Positions 34,386-43,170 of a DNA stretch of 64,000 nucleotides are shown piece by piece. The notes beneath the pieces are model-generated. The model searched no databases. It was not told the DNA's origin and saw nothing but the letters and a program-made list of their open reading frames with translations. This stretch comes from Oscillatoriales cyanobacterium (GTDB lineage Bacteria; Cyanobacteriota; Cyanobacteriia; Cyanobacteriales; Laspinemataceae). The position numbers were made by a program, and so were the translations under genes. Each line of letters begins with the position of its first letter. Position 1 is the stretch's first letter. The stretch lies in NCBI GenBank assembly GCA_011390955.1, contig JAABRM010000015.1:1-64000 (forward strand), given 5' to 3'.

Positions 34386-35654
34386 CTAACCGACGATATT
34401 GAAAATTTGCTCTTCTGAACTAATCAGGTCAATATAATCTTTAACGACGGTCGGATTTGTTCCCATGACGACCCCCAAAACCTGTCCAGAACAAAGGATG
34501 GCGGTGTCCACCTGTCCGTCAGAATTTACATCCACGGATCCCAGTCCTAGGTCTTCAATGCGTTCGCAGCCGACGATTTTAATGCGATCGCGAAGCGTTG
34601 CGGATGCAATATCGCCTTCTGCGGGGTTAAAATCCGCAATGCGATCGGCGCGACCGGCATCCTCACTGGCATTCTGCATTTGTAGGACAAAGAAATCAGC
34701 CCCAGAACCGCCAATTAAAATATCAAAATCGCGATCGCCGATCAGGATATCATCCCCCGCGCCGCCATCAATTAAATCATCCCCTTGACCACCACGACAA
34801 AAGTCATTTCCGGCACCACCTCGGACTTCATCATTGCCCATATTGCCATTTAAAATATCATCATCATCACCACCATCGAGGCGATCGCTATCCTTGCCTC
34901 CTCGGATAAAATCTGACCCCGCCAAACCCACTAAATAATCCAGTCCTTGATTACCATTGACAATATCACCGAGAAGGCTACCTTGGACATAATCATCCCC
35001 ATCGAGAAAACGCCAGCCCCCGGAGTTGCGGGCATCCAACCGCGTACTTAAATCAACAATATCTCCAGCGAAACCAGCATCATCAAACAAAGCGGCGGCA
35101 GCGCCGGATGTGGCGAGATTGATAATATCTAAATAGAGATTAGCCCGGTTGAATTGCAAATTCAACAAACCAAAACCTACATTAGCAAAATCCCGACCCA
35201 AAACGTCCAGATTAATATCGTTTCCATTAATTAAATTAACGGTTTCTCTGCCTACGGTGCTAATTAAATTAATCAATTCATTTTGGGGTAGAAAAAAACC
35301 GACGATATCACTAACCGCGTCTGTCACATTCCCCACCACACTCACCACTGAAAGCGGGTTGATGCTCCCCACTACATTAGTGACGAAACCGGCTACATTA
35401 TTCCAATCAACGGAGGTGATTAAATTCGCCGCCCCATCAACGATATTATTCCAGTTAATTGAACCGATTAAATTTCCAACTCCCCCAACTACTCTACCAA
35501 TTAAATCTCTAAAACCGAGTTGAATCATCGGATCGTTCTGAAGATTTGATGGCCAGCTAGAAAGCGATCCGGTAAATTGATTCATTTCTATGGGACTTTC
35601 TATTATACCTAATGGCAAAGAGTTAAGCATTAAATTTCCTTGGATTTCATCCAT
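34386..35654 (-). CDS. RTX-type calcium-binding repeat protein
   Basis: A 422-residue protein without an N-terminal signal peptide, as expected for type I secretion. Residues about 60-150 hold an imperfect hydrophobic repeat (NNIVDGAANLITSVDWNN, then VAGFVTNVVGSINPL). Residues about 240-320 contain the GGxGxDxUx nonapeptides (GGAGNDFCR, GGQGDDLID, GGAGDDILI, GGSGADFFV) that bind calcium in a beta-roll. The tail (VNSDGQVDTAIL) resembles the conserved C-terminus of cyanobacterial RTX proteins. A dispersed GCGATCGCGAAGCG repeat lies in frame near its 3' end. Cargo function is unknown; no type I secretion genes are nearby. Confidence 0.85.
   Translation of the reverse strand: MDEIQGNLMLNSLPLGIIESPIEMNQFTGSLSSWPSNLQNDPMIQLGFRDLIGRVVGGVGNLIGSINWNNIVDGAANLITSVDWNNVAGFVTNVVGSINPLSVVSVVGNVTDAVSDIVGFFLPQNELINLISTVGRETVNLINGNDINLDVLGRDFANVGFGLLNLQFNRANLYLDIINLATSGAAAALFDDAGFAGDIVDLSTRLDARNSGGWRFLDGDDYVQGSLLGDIVNGNQGLDYLVGLAGSDFIRGGKDSDRLDGGDDDDILNGNMGNDEVRGGAGNDFCRGGQGDDLIDGGAGDDILIGDRDFDILIGGSGADFFVLQMQNASEDAGRADRIADFNPAEGDIASATLRDRIKIVGCERIEDLGLGSVDVNSDGQVDTAILCSGQVLGVVMGTNPTVVKDYIDLISSEEQIFNIVG
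34584..34615. repeat. GCGATCGCGAAGCGTTGCGG repeat inside the RTX gene
   Basis: On the plus strand it continues ATGCAATATCGC and is nearly identical to 41992-42024. It encodes part of DIASATLRDRIK on the minus strand. Confidence 0.65.
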
Positions 35655-36165
35655 AAATTTTCCTGTTGCTTGTCCTAATAATGAATAATTTTTGAGAGTA
35701 TTTTCCGCTAAATTAACCGCGATATTTCTGCCAAAAATTGCTTTAAAAGATTCCGATCCAATCGCAATTGTTCCCTGGGATTAACGCTAATTTAACCTAT
35801 TAAGTAAAAAAATAACAAGTTAGGAATCAACAACCCTTCGGCGCAATCGTAACGGATCGATCCCCGGAACTATCTGAGGAAATTTGCGGACAGTAACTTG
35901 GTTACAATAAGTCTGTTACTTTTTTGTTACGTTATTTGTTACGGAACTGATGAGAAAGCGATTCCCTCGCCCTGAAGCAAGCTGAACCCGCCGATCGTCC
36001 CCGGATATCTAGTTGAACATAGATATTTTAGTAGATTCTTCGCTGCCTACGGATTGTCTCCGGAAACAAGTCGGTAGGATCTAGTCTGTAGATTTACAGA
36101 GATATTCACAAAGACCAAACTCGATAAACTGTTAAAGTCCACTTACAATTTGCCAGAGCTTTTCC
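35655..36165. other. Divergent spacer with GTTAC iterons
   Basis: Separates the RTX gene (minus) from the oligopeptide ABC gene (plus). Four GTTAC copies at 35901, 35915, 35926 and 35938, spaced 11-14 bases, and an inverse GTAAC at 35893 form a cluster that could be a regulator site. No gene seen. Confidence 0.4.
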
Positions 36166-38043
36166 ATGAATGACAGTGTTCTAGATGTTCGTAATCTGCA
36201 AGTTCAATTTCAAACCGAGGAAAAACTCGTGAAAGCCGTTGACGGCATATCATTTCAGGTGAAACGAGGTCAAACCCTGGGTATTGTTGGTGAGTCGGGT
36301 TCGGGGAAATCAGTCACATCTCTAGCGGTGATGGGGTTAGTCCCCAGTCCGGGAAAAATCAGCGGGGGAGAAATTTGGTTTCAGGGGAACACTGAGGACA
36401 AACCCATCGATTTAATGAATCTGACTCCAGTCCAAAAGCAGCAATATCGGGGAGGGAATGTGGGGATGATTTTCCAAGAACCGATGAGTTCTCTCAACCC
36501 CGTTTATAACATCGGTTTCCAGATGACGGAAGCGATTATGCTGCATCAACAAGTCACCTTCAGACAAGCCCGCAGACAAGCCTTAGCGAGTTTACAAGAA
36601 GTGAAACTGATTCCCAGTGATGAGGAATTACGGGCAACGGTGAAAGGGAATAAAACGGAACGGGAAATTCTCCAAGAAATTAATCAGCAAAAACTGGCAA
36701 TTCTCAAACGATATCCCCATCAACTTTCTGGGGGACAAATCCAGCGGGTGATGATTGCGATGGCAATTTCATGTAATCCTAATTTGTTGATTGCCGATGA
36801 ACCAACCACTGCCCTGGATGTGACGGTACAGGCGAGAATTTTGGATTTGTTGCGGGAGTTGCGCGATCGCCGTGGAATGTCCATGATGTTTATTACCCAC
36901 GATTTAGGGGTGATTGCGGAAATTGCCGATAGCGTGGCAGTGATGTATCAAGGCAAAATTGTCGAGTCTGGGTCGGTGTGGGACATTTTTTCCCAACCGC
37001 AACATCCTTATACCAAAGGATTATTAGCTTGTCGTCCGCAACCCACAATTCGCTTGAAATATTTGCCCACGGTGGCAGACTATATGAATGTGGTCAGCAG
37101 TGATACGGGTGAGGTGAGAATTGAGGAAAATATTCGCGATCGTTCTCAGATTTCTGTCACTGAAGCAACATTAGCGGAAAGACTCAAGCAGTTGCAAGCA
37201 AAACCGCCGATTCTCCAGGTGAAAAACTTGCAAGTAGCGTTTCCCATCCGAGGAATTTTTGGCCAAACTAAACGGTATATGATGGCCGTGAATGGGGTGT
37301 CTTTTGAGGTTTATCCCGGAGAAACTTTGGGATTAGTGGGCGAATCTGGCTGTGGGAAAACTACGTTAGCCCGAACCTTGTTAAGATTAATTCAACCCAC
37401 CGGAGGACAGGTCTTTTTTGAAGACCGAGAGATTACCCATTTGCCGGAAAAAACTCTGCGACCAATTCGCCGGGAAATGCAAATTGTGTTTCAAAATCCT
37501 TTTAGTTCTTTGAATCCCCGGATGAATGTGGGCAATTTGGTGATGGAACCTTTGAAGATTCATCAACCGGGCAAAAGTAACGCACAACATCGCGAACGGG
37601 CGGCTTATTTGTTAGACCGAGTGGGGTTGAGTGGGGATGTGATGAATCGTTATCCCCATGAGTTTTCTGGGGGACAAAGACAGCGGATTTGTATTGCCCG
37701 GTCTTTGGCTTTGAATCCGAAGTTTATTATTTGTGATGAGTCGGTTTCCGCTTTGGATGTTTCGGTGCAAGCCCAAGTGTTAAATTTACTCAAGGAATTA
37801 CAAGATGAATTCCATTTAACTTATATTTTTATTTCCCATGATTTGAGTGTGGTTAAGTTTATGAGCGATCGCATTATGGTAATGAATCAAGGGAAAATCG
37901 AAGAAATGGGGCCAGCGGAAACCATTTATCGACAACCGCAACAAGATTATACCCAAAAGCTAATTGCTTCGATTCCCAGTGGCACCCTGGAGCGGATTCA
38001 AGAATTACAGGGCCAGCGCGTACTCTTACGCAACAATTCTTAG
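36166..38043 (+). CDS. Fused oligopeptide-type ABC ATPase (DppD-DppF-like)
   Basis: A 625-residue protein with two complete ABC domains, as in GsiA and YejF. Domain 1 has Walker A GESGSGKS near residue 42, signature LSGGQIQR and Walker B LLIADEPTT. Domain 2 has GESGCGKT near 393, signature FSGGQRQR and IICDESVSALD. Both halves carry the oligopeptide/nickel-type C-terminal extension (HPYTKGLLACRP; QQDYTQKLIAS). Permease and binding-protein genes are absent here. The 3' end overlaps the convergent kinase gene by 18 bases. Confidence 0.9.
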   Translation: MNDSVLDVRNLQVQFQTEEKLVKAVDGISFQVKRGQTLGIVGESGSGKSVTSLAVMGLVPSPGKISGGEIWFQGNTEDKPIDLMNLTPVQKQQYRGGNVGMIFQEPMSSLNPVYNIGFQMTEAIMLHQQVTFRQARRQALASLQEVKLIPSDEELRATVKGNKTEREILQEINQQKLAILKRYPHQLSGGQIQRVMIAMAISCNPNLLIADEPTTALDVTVQARILDLLRELRDRRGMSMMFITHDLGVIAEIADSVAVMYQGKIVESGSVWDIFSQPQHPYTKGLLACRPQPTIRLKYLPTVADYMNVVSSDTGEVRIEENIRDRSQISVTEATLAERLKQLQAKPPILQVKNLQVAFPIRGIFGQTKRYMMAVNGVSFEVYPGETLGLVGESGCGKTTLARTLLRLIQPTGGQVFFEDREITHLPEKTLRPIRREMQIVFQNPFSSLNPRMNVGNLVMEPLKIHQPGKSNAQHRERAAYLLDRVGLSGDVMNRYPHEFSGGQRQRICIARSLALNPKFIICDESVSALDVSVQAQVLNLLKELQDEFHLTYIFISHDLSVVKFMSDRIMVMNQGKIEEMGPAETIYRQPQQDYTQKLIASIPSGTLERIQELQGQRVLLRNNS

Positions 38044-39816
38044 AGCGTGTTTTCTCTGAATGGGAATCTTAATGACAAACTCAGTTCCCTGCCCTGGAGT
38101 GGAAACACATTTCAATTCTCCACCGTGTTTTTCCACAATAATTTCATAACTTGTCGAAAGTCCCAGACCCGTTCCTTGACCCACCGGCTTGGTGGTAAAA
38201 AACGGGTCAAAAATCTTCTGCCGAATCTCCTCGTTCATGCCACAACCATTATCAGCAATACTGATTCCTATATATTTAGAATCGATCGCCCAACTATGAA
38301 TCCGAATTTCCGGGGATTCAGTCAAACGAAGAGTCTGACTAAAAGTTCCCGGTGTTCCCGGCAAATTGTTTTTAGCCTGGACATTAATCGGTTTTACATA
38401 CCTGGGGTCAAAGGCATCGATCGCATTATTCAGCAAATTCATAAATACTTGATTAAGTTGACCGGCATAGCATTCGACTTCCGGCAATTCCCCGTAGTCT
38501 TTGATGACTTTAATTTCTGGCCGATTTCCTTGTGCTTTCAAGCGATTTTTTAGAATCATCAAGGTACTGTCAAGGTTGGTATGCAGACTAATCGATTTAA
38601 ATTCCGCTTCATGGAGGCGGGAAAATGTGCGTAATGATTTGACAATTTCACTAATCCGTTCTGCCCCAACTTTCATAGAATTGAGTAATTTCGGTAAATC
38701 GGTCAACATAAATTCTAAATCAATTGCCTCGATTTCTTGCTGAATGGCTGGGGTCGGTTCAGGATATTCTTGCTGATACAATTCTAATAATCCAAATAAA
38801 TCTGTAATATATTCGCTGGCTGGGGCTATGTTACTATAAATAAAACTCACCGGATTATTAATTTCATGGGCAACCCCAGCCACCATTTGTCCCAACCCAG
38901 ACATTTTTTCCGTTTGCACTAATTGGGCTTGAGTTTTTTGTAACTTTTTCAGAGTTTCCTGAAGTTCTACCTGGGCGTGGTAGCGATCGCGAATTTCTCT
39001 TTGCAAATGTTGATTGGTGGCGGAAAGTTCGGCAGTGCGATCGCGCACTTTTTTCTCCAAAGAAAAATATAAGTCTGCTAATTGTTCCCCCATCAAATCG
39101 AACTGATTTGCCAGGGCTTGAAGTTCATCCCCAGTTTTCAAATTTAACCGATAAGTTAAATTTCCCGTGCCAATCATTTTCGCGCCTTGCTCCAGCTTGG
39201 TAATTCCTTGAATCACTGGCATAACAATCAGTTTAAATTGTCCCCAGGAAATCAGCATAATTGCGCCGATTGTTCCCCAGTAAATCATTAAATATTTTGC
39301 CTGAGACTGGCGATAATTCTGGTTAATTATTACCCCTTGATTTTCGGCATCTTTTACCAAATAGTCTAAATAAAGATCGATATCTTTTCTAAAAGAATTA
39401 ATTGAACGGACATCCTGCTGCATTTCTCCTAAACTTGAGGGCGTATCTGTCAGACCTGAAGCCAGGTGTCTCAGGAATTTATGCCGATTTCTAATCACTG
39501 AAATGTCAGCGTTTTGCTCCGGCATCAACAGTTCAAGTTCATCTAAAGTAATTAAAAATTTGGACATTGCCTGATGATACTTTTCCATCTCTAATGGATC
39601 GCGACCTAGGAGCAAAAAATCCTTTAAAGCTATCACCTGATCTCGTAAATAAATTTCCAGTTGATTGACCCGATCGATAGTTTTTTGGGTTTTTTGGCGA
39701 CTGGCAGCTAAAGACGCTTCTGTGCGGTTGACCAAAAAAGCACTGCCACTCACTAGAGAAATGATTAAGCCTAATACAATTACCGCCGAAAAAATAAACT
39801 TAGTTGTAATTTTCAT
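38026..39816 (-). CDS. Membrane sensor histidine kinase
   Basis: A 596-residue kinase. TM1 is at about residues 7-27, a periplasmic helical region runs to about 172, TM2 is at about 174-198, and a HAMP domain (TGNLTYRLNLKTGDELQALA) follows. A coiled coil leads to the phospho-acceptor in MVAGVAHEINNPVSFIYS. The ATPase domain has LLNNAIDAF, DNGCGM and GTGLGLSTSYEI. Ten bases separate it from the upstream PhnD-like binding-protein gene, so they form one transcript and probably one sensing unit. No response regulator is adjacent. Confidence 0.9.
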   Translation of the reverse strand: MKITTKFIFSAVIVLGLIISLVSGSAFLVNRTEASLAASRQKTQKTIDRVNQLEIYLRDQVIALKDFLLLGRDPLEMEKYHQAMSKFLITLDELELLMPEQNADISVIRNRHKFLRHLASGLTDTPSSLGEMQQDVRSINSFRKDIDLYLDYLVKDAENQGVIINQNYRQSQAKYLMIYWGTIGAIMLISWGQFKLIVMPVIQGITKLEQGAKMIGTGNLTYRLNLKTGDELQALANQFDLMGEQLADLYFSLEKKVRDRTAELSATNQHLQREIRDRYHAQVELQETLKKLQKTQAQLVQTEKMSGLGQMVAGVAHEINNPVSFIYSNIAPASEYITDLFGLLELYQQEYPEPTPAIQQEIEAIDLEFMLTDLPKLLNSMKVGAERISEIVKSLRTFSRLHEAEFKSISLHTNLDSTLMILKNRLKAQGNRPEIKVIKDYGELPEVECYAGQLNQVFMNLLNNAIDAFDPRYVKPINVQAKNNLPGTPGTFSQTLRLTESPEIRIHSWAIDSKYIGISIADNGCGMNEEIRQKIFDPFFTTKPVGQGTGLGLSTSYEIIVEKHGGELKCVSTPGQGTEFVIKIPIQRKHALRIVA

Positions 39817-39826
39817 TGCCTTGACT

Positions 39827-40750
39827 TTAAGGATTGGCCAATTTTAATGTTTGTTGTATCTTTCTAATGACTTCGTAGTCTTCATCCTGAACTAAAGTGT
39901 AGCCATCGGCGTCGATTCCTCCGATGGCAATCACCCCAGTCGGAGCATTAATCAGCGCTTTTTTTAATTCAAATTTAAATGTTTCTGGTAACTTACTGGA
40001 AATCACGATTGGACTACTGGGAATGGGTGCCGATTCCCAAATCATGCGATATTTTGTTTCCGGCAAAAGTCCCGTTTTTTGGGCTAAAATATAGCTAGAT
40101 TTATTCACGGCGATCGCATCCACTTTTCCCTCAGCCAGCAGCGCCGTATTACGATCGTGACTGTCGGCATAAATAATCTCGATAAAATCTCGTTCCGGAT
40201 TCAATTCATTTGTTTGAAAATCAGCCAAAGGAAATAAATAACCAGAGGTGGAAGATTTGCTGACAAAACCAAATCGCTTGCCTTTTAAATCTGCCAGTTT
40301 TTCAATGCCACTTTCCGTATTCACGACGATCGTGCTGGTGTACCAAGGTCTGCCGGTACTCTTTTCAATATGTGCGACAATTGGCTCTAATTCGGGATTT
40401 TGTTCCTTGGCTTTTACATAAGAGAAAGGCCCTAAATAAGCCACTTCCACCTTACCTTCTACCAGTAAATCAATCGAGGTATCATAATCTTCGGTTAATG
40501 AAATCTTAACCGGCAAGCCCAGAGATGTTTGCAAATAATCAGCCAAGCGGTCTATCTTCTCTTGCTCTTCCGCTGAAGCACGATGGGGAATGATCGCAAT
40601 ATTCAGTTGTGCTAATGTTGAGGCGTCGCTGTTGGCTGTCTCCGGGATGCGGACCTCATTATTTACTGGATCCAAGGTAGAGTTGTTGCGGGGTGGAGTA
40701 CAAGCGATCGATAATATTGTCAGGAATAAGAGTAAAACAAATTGAGCCAT
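39827..40750 (-). CDS. PhnD-like periplasmic binding lipoprotein
   Basis: A 307-residue lipoprotein of the phosphate/phosphonate-binding family. The signal ends in LSIAC, a lipobox. The two-lobed binding fold shows YLGPFSYVKAKEQNP, KRFGFVSKSSTSGYLFP and AIAVNKSSYILAQ. ATG at 40750 gives a compact signal peptide; ATG at 40774 in the same frame is the alternative. It is followed after ten bases by a sensor kinase and by no transporter subunit, which suggests ligand sensing. A CTTAATTGATTAAG dyad at 40786-40799 just upstream could be an operator. The ligand is unknown. Confidence 0.87.
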   Translation of the reverse strand: MAQFVLLLFLTILSIACTPPRNNSTLDPVNNEVRIPETANSDASTLAQLNIAIIPHRASAEEQEKIDRLADYLQTSLGLPVKISLTEDYDTSIDLLVEGKVEVAYLGPFSYVKAKEQNPELEPIVAHIEKSTGRPWYTSTIVVNTESGIEKLADLKGKRFGFVSKSSTSGYLFPLADFQTNELNPERDFIEIIYADSHDRNTALLAEGKVDAIAVNKSSYILAQKTGLLPETKYRMIWESAPIPSSPIVISSKLPETFKFELKKALINAPTGVIAIGGIDADGYTLVQDEDYEVIRKIQQTLKLANP

Positions 40751-40799
40751 TCGTTGCCTATATGAAGCGTGCATTTCTGAACTCTCTTAATTGATTAAG

Positions 40800-41312
40800 G
40801 TTGTGCTTGACCGAATTGCGATCCCGTGGTTATAGAATAGCCACTTCATCCCGGTTAAAAGTCAGTAAAATCCAGGGATCTTGCCCCGATTTTAATTTTA
40901 GGCTATTCATCACATCAAATCGTGAAAATTTAAACAAAATTTAAAAAATATCTGACAAGAATAAAATATCAGTGATGAATCGTTAAGATTCACGAAGTTT
41001 TTCTCATCTTGCTTAAGGACAAATAATATAAACCCTGGTCAAATATAGTTTATAGCGGACTCGATCGCCTGAATCAATATTAAGATTAATCACAATTTTG
41101 ATAATTGATGATTCGGGCATAATTTATCAAAGATTAATATACCGTTAACTAAAATTTAATAAAAATTAGCATATTTTGTTAAACAAAATGCGCTGATGGA
41201 TATCCCTTTTGCCGCAAAAACATTCATGGCATACGCCAATTCATCACTGCTTACAGGGTTTTTAAGATCAAAAGTTTACTCCTGTAGGGGACGATCTGCA
41301 AGAAATATCTGA
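40800..41312. other. AT-rich spacer, no gene
   Basis: AT-rich sequence including TTAACTAAAATTTAATAAAA. No reading frame of credible quality and no hairpin with a T-run was seen. Confidence 0.4.
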
Positions 41313-42212
41313 TTAAGAATTCTGGCGATCGCTACAGCTTTTTAACCATAAATCTCGTAACCACAAACGAATCGCCTCAGCCATGAAACTATCGGAACTT
41401 TCTGCTGGGGGAGTTAGCGACTCATTCGGTCGATTTGAACCAATCCGAGAAAATATCAAGGCAAGACGCCAACCCTCAGTGGTTTTCGTTAAAAATAACC
41501 AATGATATCGCGGGATTTCTACAACTTGATTCCCGCGATATTGTCGTTCTAACGTAGTAATAAAGACTTGTTGTGGATCGTCTTTTGGCGTCCGGGGTCG
41601 ATCGGAGGAAGATGAGTCGGGTTCTGATTCAAAATTAGATTCAGAATTAAAAGAGGGCAAAGTGTCTGCTGGGAGGGAATTTTCCTGACGGGTAGGACGA
41701 CCAGTGGCAGACCGTCCTGGACCCGCCGTCGGTAGGGGTTCAAATTCAGGGTTCCCGGCAGTGATGACATAAATTTTGAGTAGGGGCGATTCGCGATTCG
41801 CCCCTACTTGATCCGAAATCGGCGAACGGCGTAGGACTCGGTTGGCATATCCGGGTAAGTCGGGCAGCATAAGGGCAATCAAGGCTTCCAGGTTTTCTGG
41901 GCAAGTAGAACGGTTGAGAGCGATCGCGTAGCGTTGCTTCTGGGCGATCGCTCCTGGTTGCGGATGTGCGATCGCTTCACCAGGAATCGATGCGATCGCG
42001 GAGCGTTGCGGATGCAATATCGCCCTTAAAGAGAATAAACCGTTAAACAGATCCCCGGCTTTAGGAAAAAGCCGGGGATCTTTCGCCCCTGGTGGTAATA
42101 ACATCTCCAACAACAGCAGGCAAACCACCAGATAAGGGCGCAAGCATTGCGCCCCTACTTTTAAAGAGGCTTGAAGCGGAGCTATCCCGCAGGGAATCGC
42201 TTTTTTCTTCAT
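41313..42212 (-). CDS. Unknown protein whose N-terminal half is built from dispersed repeats
   Basis: A 299-residue frame starting two bases past the pyrF stop on the same strand. The first ~28 codons consist of the GCGATTCCCTGCGGGATAGC repeat and a GGGCGCAA palindrome. A hydrophobic helix (LVVCLLLLEMLLPPG, about 28-42) could be a signal. A GATCCCCGGCTTT palindrome, two HIP1-type repeats and a GTAGGGGCGA palindrome follow in frame. The last ~90 residues (VFITTLERQYRGNQVVEIPR and WLFLTKTTEGWRLALIFSR) look like a conserved globular domain of unknown function. The true ancestral start may lie further in. Confidence 0.6.
   Translation of the reverse strand: MKKKAIPCGIAPLQASLKVGAQCLRPYLVVCLLLLEMLLPPGAKDPRLFPKAGDLFNGLFSLRAILHPQRSAIASIPGEAIAHPQPGAIAQKQRYAIALNRSTCPENLEALIALMLPDLPGYANRVLRRSPISDQVGANRESPLLKIYVITAGNPEFEPLPTAGPGRSATGRPTRQENSLPADTLPSFNSESNFESEPDSSSSDRPRTPKDDPQQVFITTLERQYRGNQVVEIPRYHWLFLTKTTEGWRLALIFSRIGSNRPNESLTPPAESSDSFMAEAIRLWLRDLWLKSCSDRQNS
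41780..41807. repeat. GTAGGGGCGA palindrome inside the 299-codon frame
   Basis: GTAGGGGCGA and TCGCCCCTAC are perfect ten-base arms around TTCGCGAT. Confidence 0.75.
41992..42024. repeat. GCGATCGCGGAGCGTTGCGG repeat inside the frame
   Basis: Near-identical to 34584-34615, including the ATGCAATATCGCC end. A second, partial version lies at 41922-41950. Confidence 0.7.
42050..42080. repeat. GATCCCCGGCTTT hairpin inside the frame
   Basis: GATCCCCGGCTTT and AAAGCCGGGGATC are perfect 13-base arms with a five-base loop, encoding DPRLFPKAGD on the minus strand. Confidence 0.8.
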
Positions 42213-42214
42213 TT

Positions 42215-42955
42215 CTAAGTGCCAAGTTCCTCACAAATGCGGGCAAAGGCCGCCACCGGATCCTCCGCAGCGGTAATCGGTCGGCCAATCACCAAATAAT
42301 CCGCACCGGATTTAATGGCATCTGCGGGAGTCATTGTCCGTTTTTGATCTCCCGTAACTGAGATGGTGTGCGGTCTGACCCCAGGACAAACCAACAGAAA
42401 ATCCTGACCACAGAGTTGTTTGATTTGTTTCGCTTCATGGGGAGAACAGACCGCACCGGCTAACCCGCATTCTTTAGCCATCAGCGCCATTTCCAGCGTA
42501 AATTGTGGTAACTCCACCGGCACTTTTAAATCAAAAGCTAAATCCCTTGAGCTTAGGCTGGTCAGTAGAGTAATGGCGATGAGTTTTGGTGGCTGAACCC
42601 CCCCTGCCCCCCCTTCACAAGGGGGAGGATTTAGCAGGGATTCTGATAAAGCGGCTTGAGCATCTTGGAGGGCTCGGCGACCGGCAGTGGCATGAATGGT
42701 GAGTAAATCTACGCCATACTGGGCGGCGGAACGGCAAGCCCCCGCCACCGTATTGGGGATATCGTGAAACTTTAAATCGAGAAAAATGCGTTTTTGCCGT
42801 TGTTTCAGTTCCGCCAGAATCTCCGGGCCACTGCTGACAAAGAGTTCTAGCCCAACTTTCCAAAAACTGACATCGGGCAAGGTTTCCACCAGGGCGATCG
42901 CCGCAGCGAAGGTGGGTACATCTAAAGGGACAATAATGCGATCGGCGGTTGTCAT
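42215..42955 (-). CDS. pyrF: Orotidine 5'-phosphate decarboxylase with in-frame repeat insert
   Basis: A 246-residue enzyme that makes UMP from OMP, the last step of pyrimidine synthesis. The catalytic set D60-K62-D65 lies in [24 protein letters not shown] and the [11 protein letters not shown] phosphate-binding loop close the barrel. Residues about 108-124 ([16 protein letters not shown]) are absent from typical PyrF and are encoded by the G/C-run palindromic repeat. They lie at a surface loop position before the ITLLTS strand, so activity is probably kept. A TTGTTTG array abuts the start codon. Confidence 0.92.
   Translation of the reverse strand: MTTADRIIVPLDVPTFAAAIALVETLPDVSFWKVGLELFVSSGPEILAELKQRQKRIFLDLKFHDIPNTVAGACRSAAQYGVDLLTIHATAGRRALQDAQAALSESLLNPPPCEGGAGGVQPPKLIAITLLTSLSSRDLAFDLKVPVELPQFTLEMALMAKECGLAGAVCSPHEAKQIKQLCGQDFLLVCPGVRPHTISVTGDQKRTMTPADAIKSGADYLVIGRPITAAEDPVAAFARICEELGT
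42596..42633. repeat. G/C-run palindromic repeat inside pyrF
   Basis: The plus strand reads AACCCCCCCTGCCCCCCCTT and then CACAAGGGGG. The order and spacing match the spacer copies at 24646-24681 and 32864-32894. Confidence 0.75.
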
Positions 42956-43140
42956 GTTTTGTTGTTTGTTGTTTGTTGTTTGTTGTTTGTTGTTTGTTGT
43001 TTGTTGTTTGTTGTTTGTTGTTTGTTGTTTGTTGTTTGTTGTTTGTTGTTTGTTGTTTGTTGTTTGTTCTTTGTTGTTTGTTGTTTGTTGTTTGTTGTTT
43101 GTTGTTTGTTGTTTGTTGTTTGTTCTTTGTGATTTGCTGT
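42956..43140. repeat. TTGTTTG heptamer array
   Basis: About 25 nearly perfect seven-base units with rare TTCTTTG variants. The long frames on both strands arise only because the unit lacks stops. Confidence 0.9.
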
Positions 43141-43170
43141 TCGGGACAAATAACGAATAACCAATAAAGA

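Noticed and set aside
35893-35905. NtcA-type site GTA-N8-TAC
   Set aside because: GTAACTTGGTTAC has seven, not eight, bases between the half-sites.
41549-42288. Alternative minus-strand frames over the mosaic ORF
   Set aside because: They are shorter, overlap the pyrF end and lack the conserved-looking C-terminal domain of the chosen frame.
42949-43167. Cysteine/leucine-rich frames over the TTGTTTG array
   Set aside because: Same artefact; no ribosome binding site or conserved sequence.
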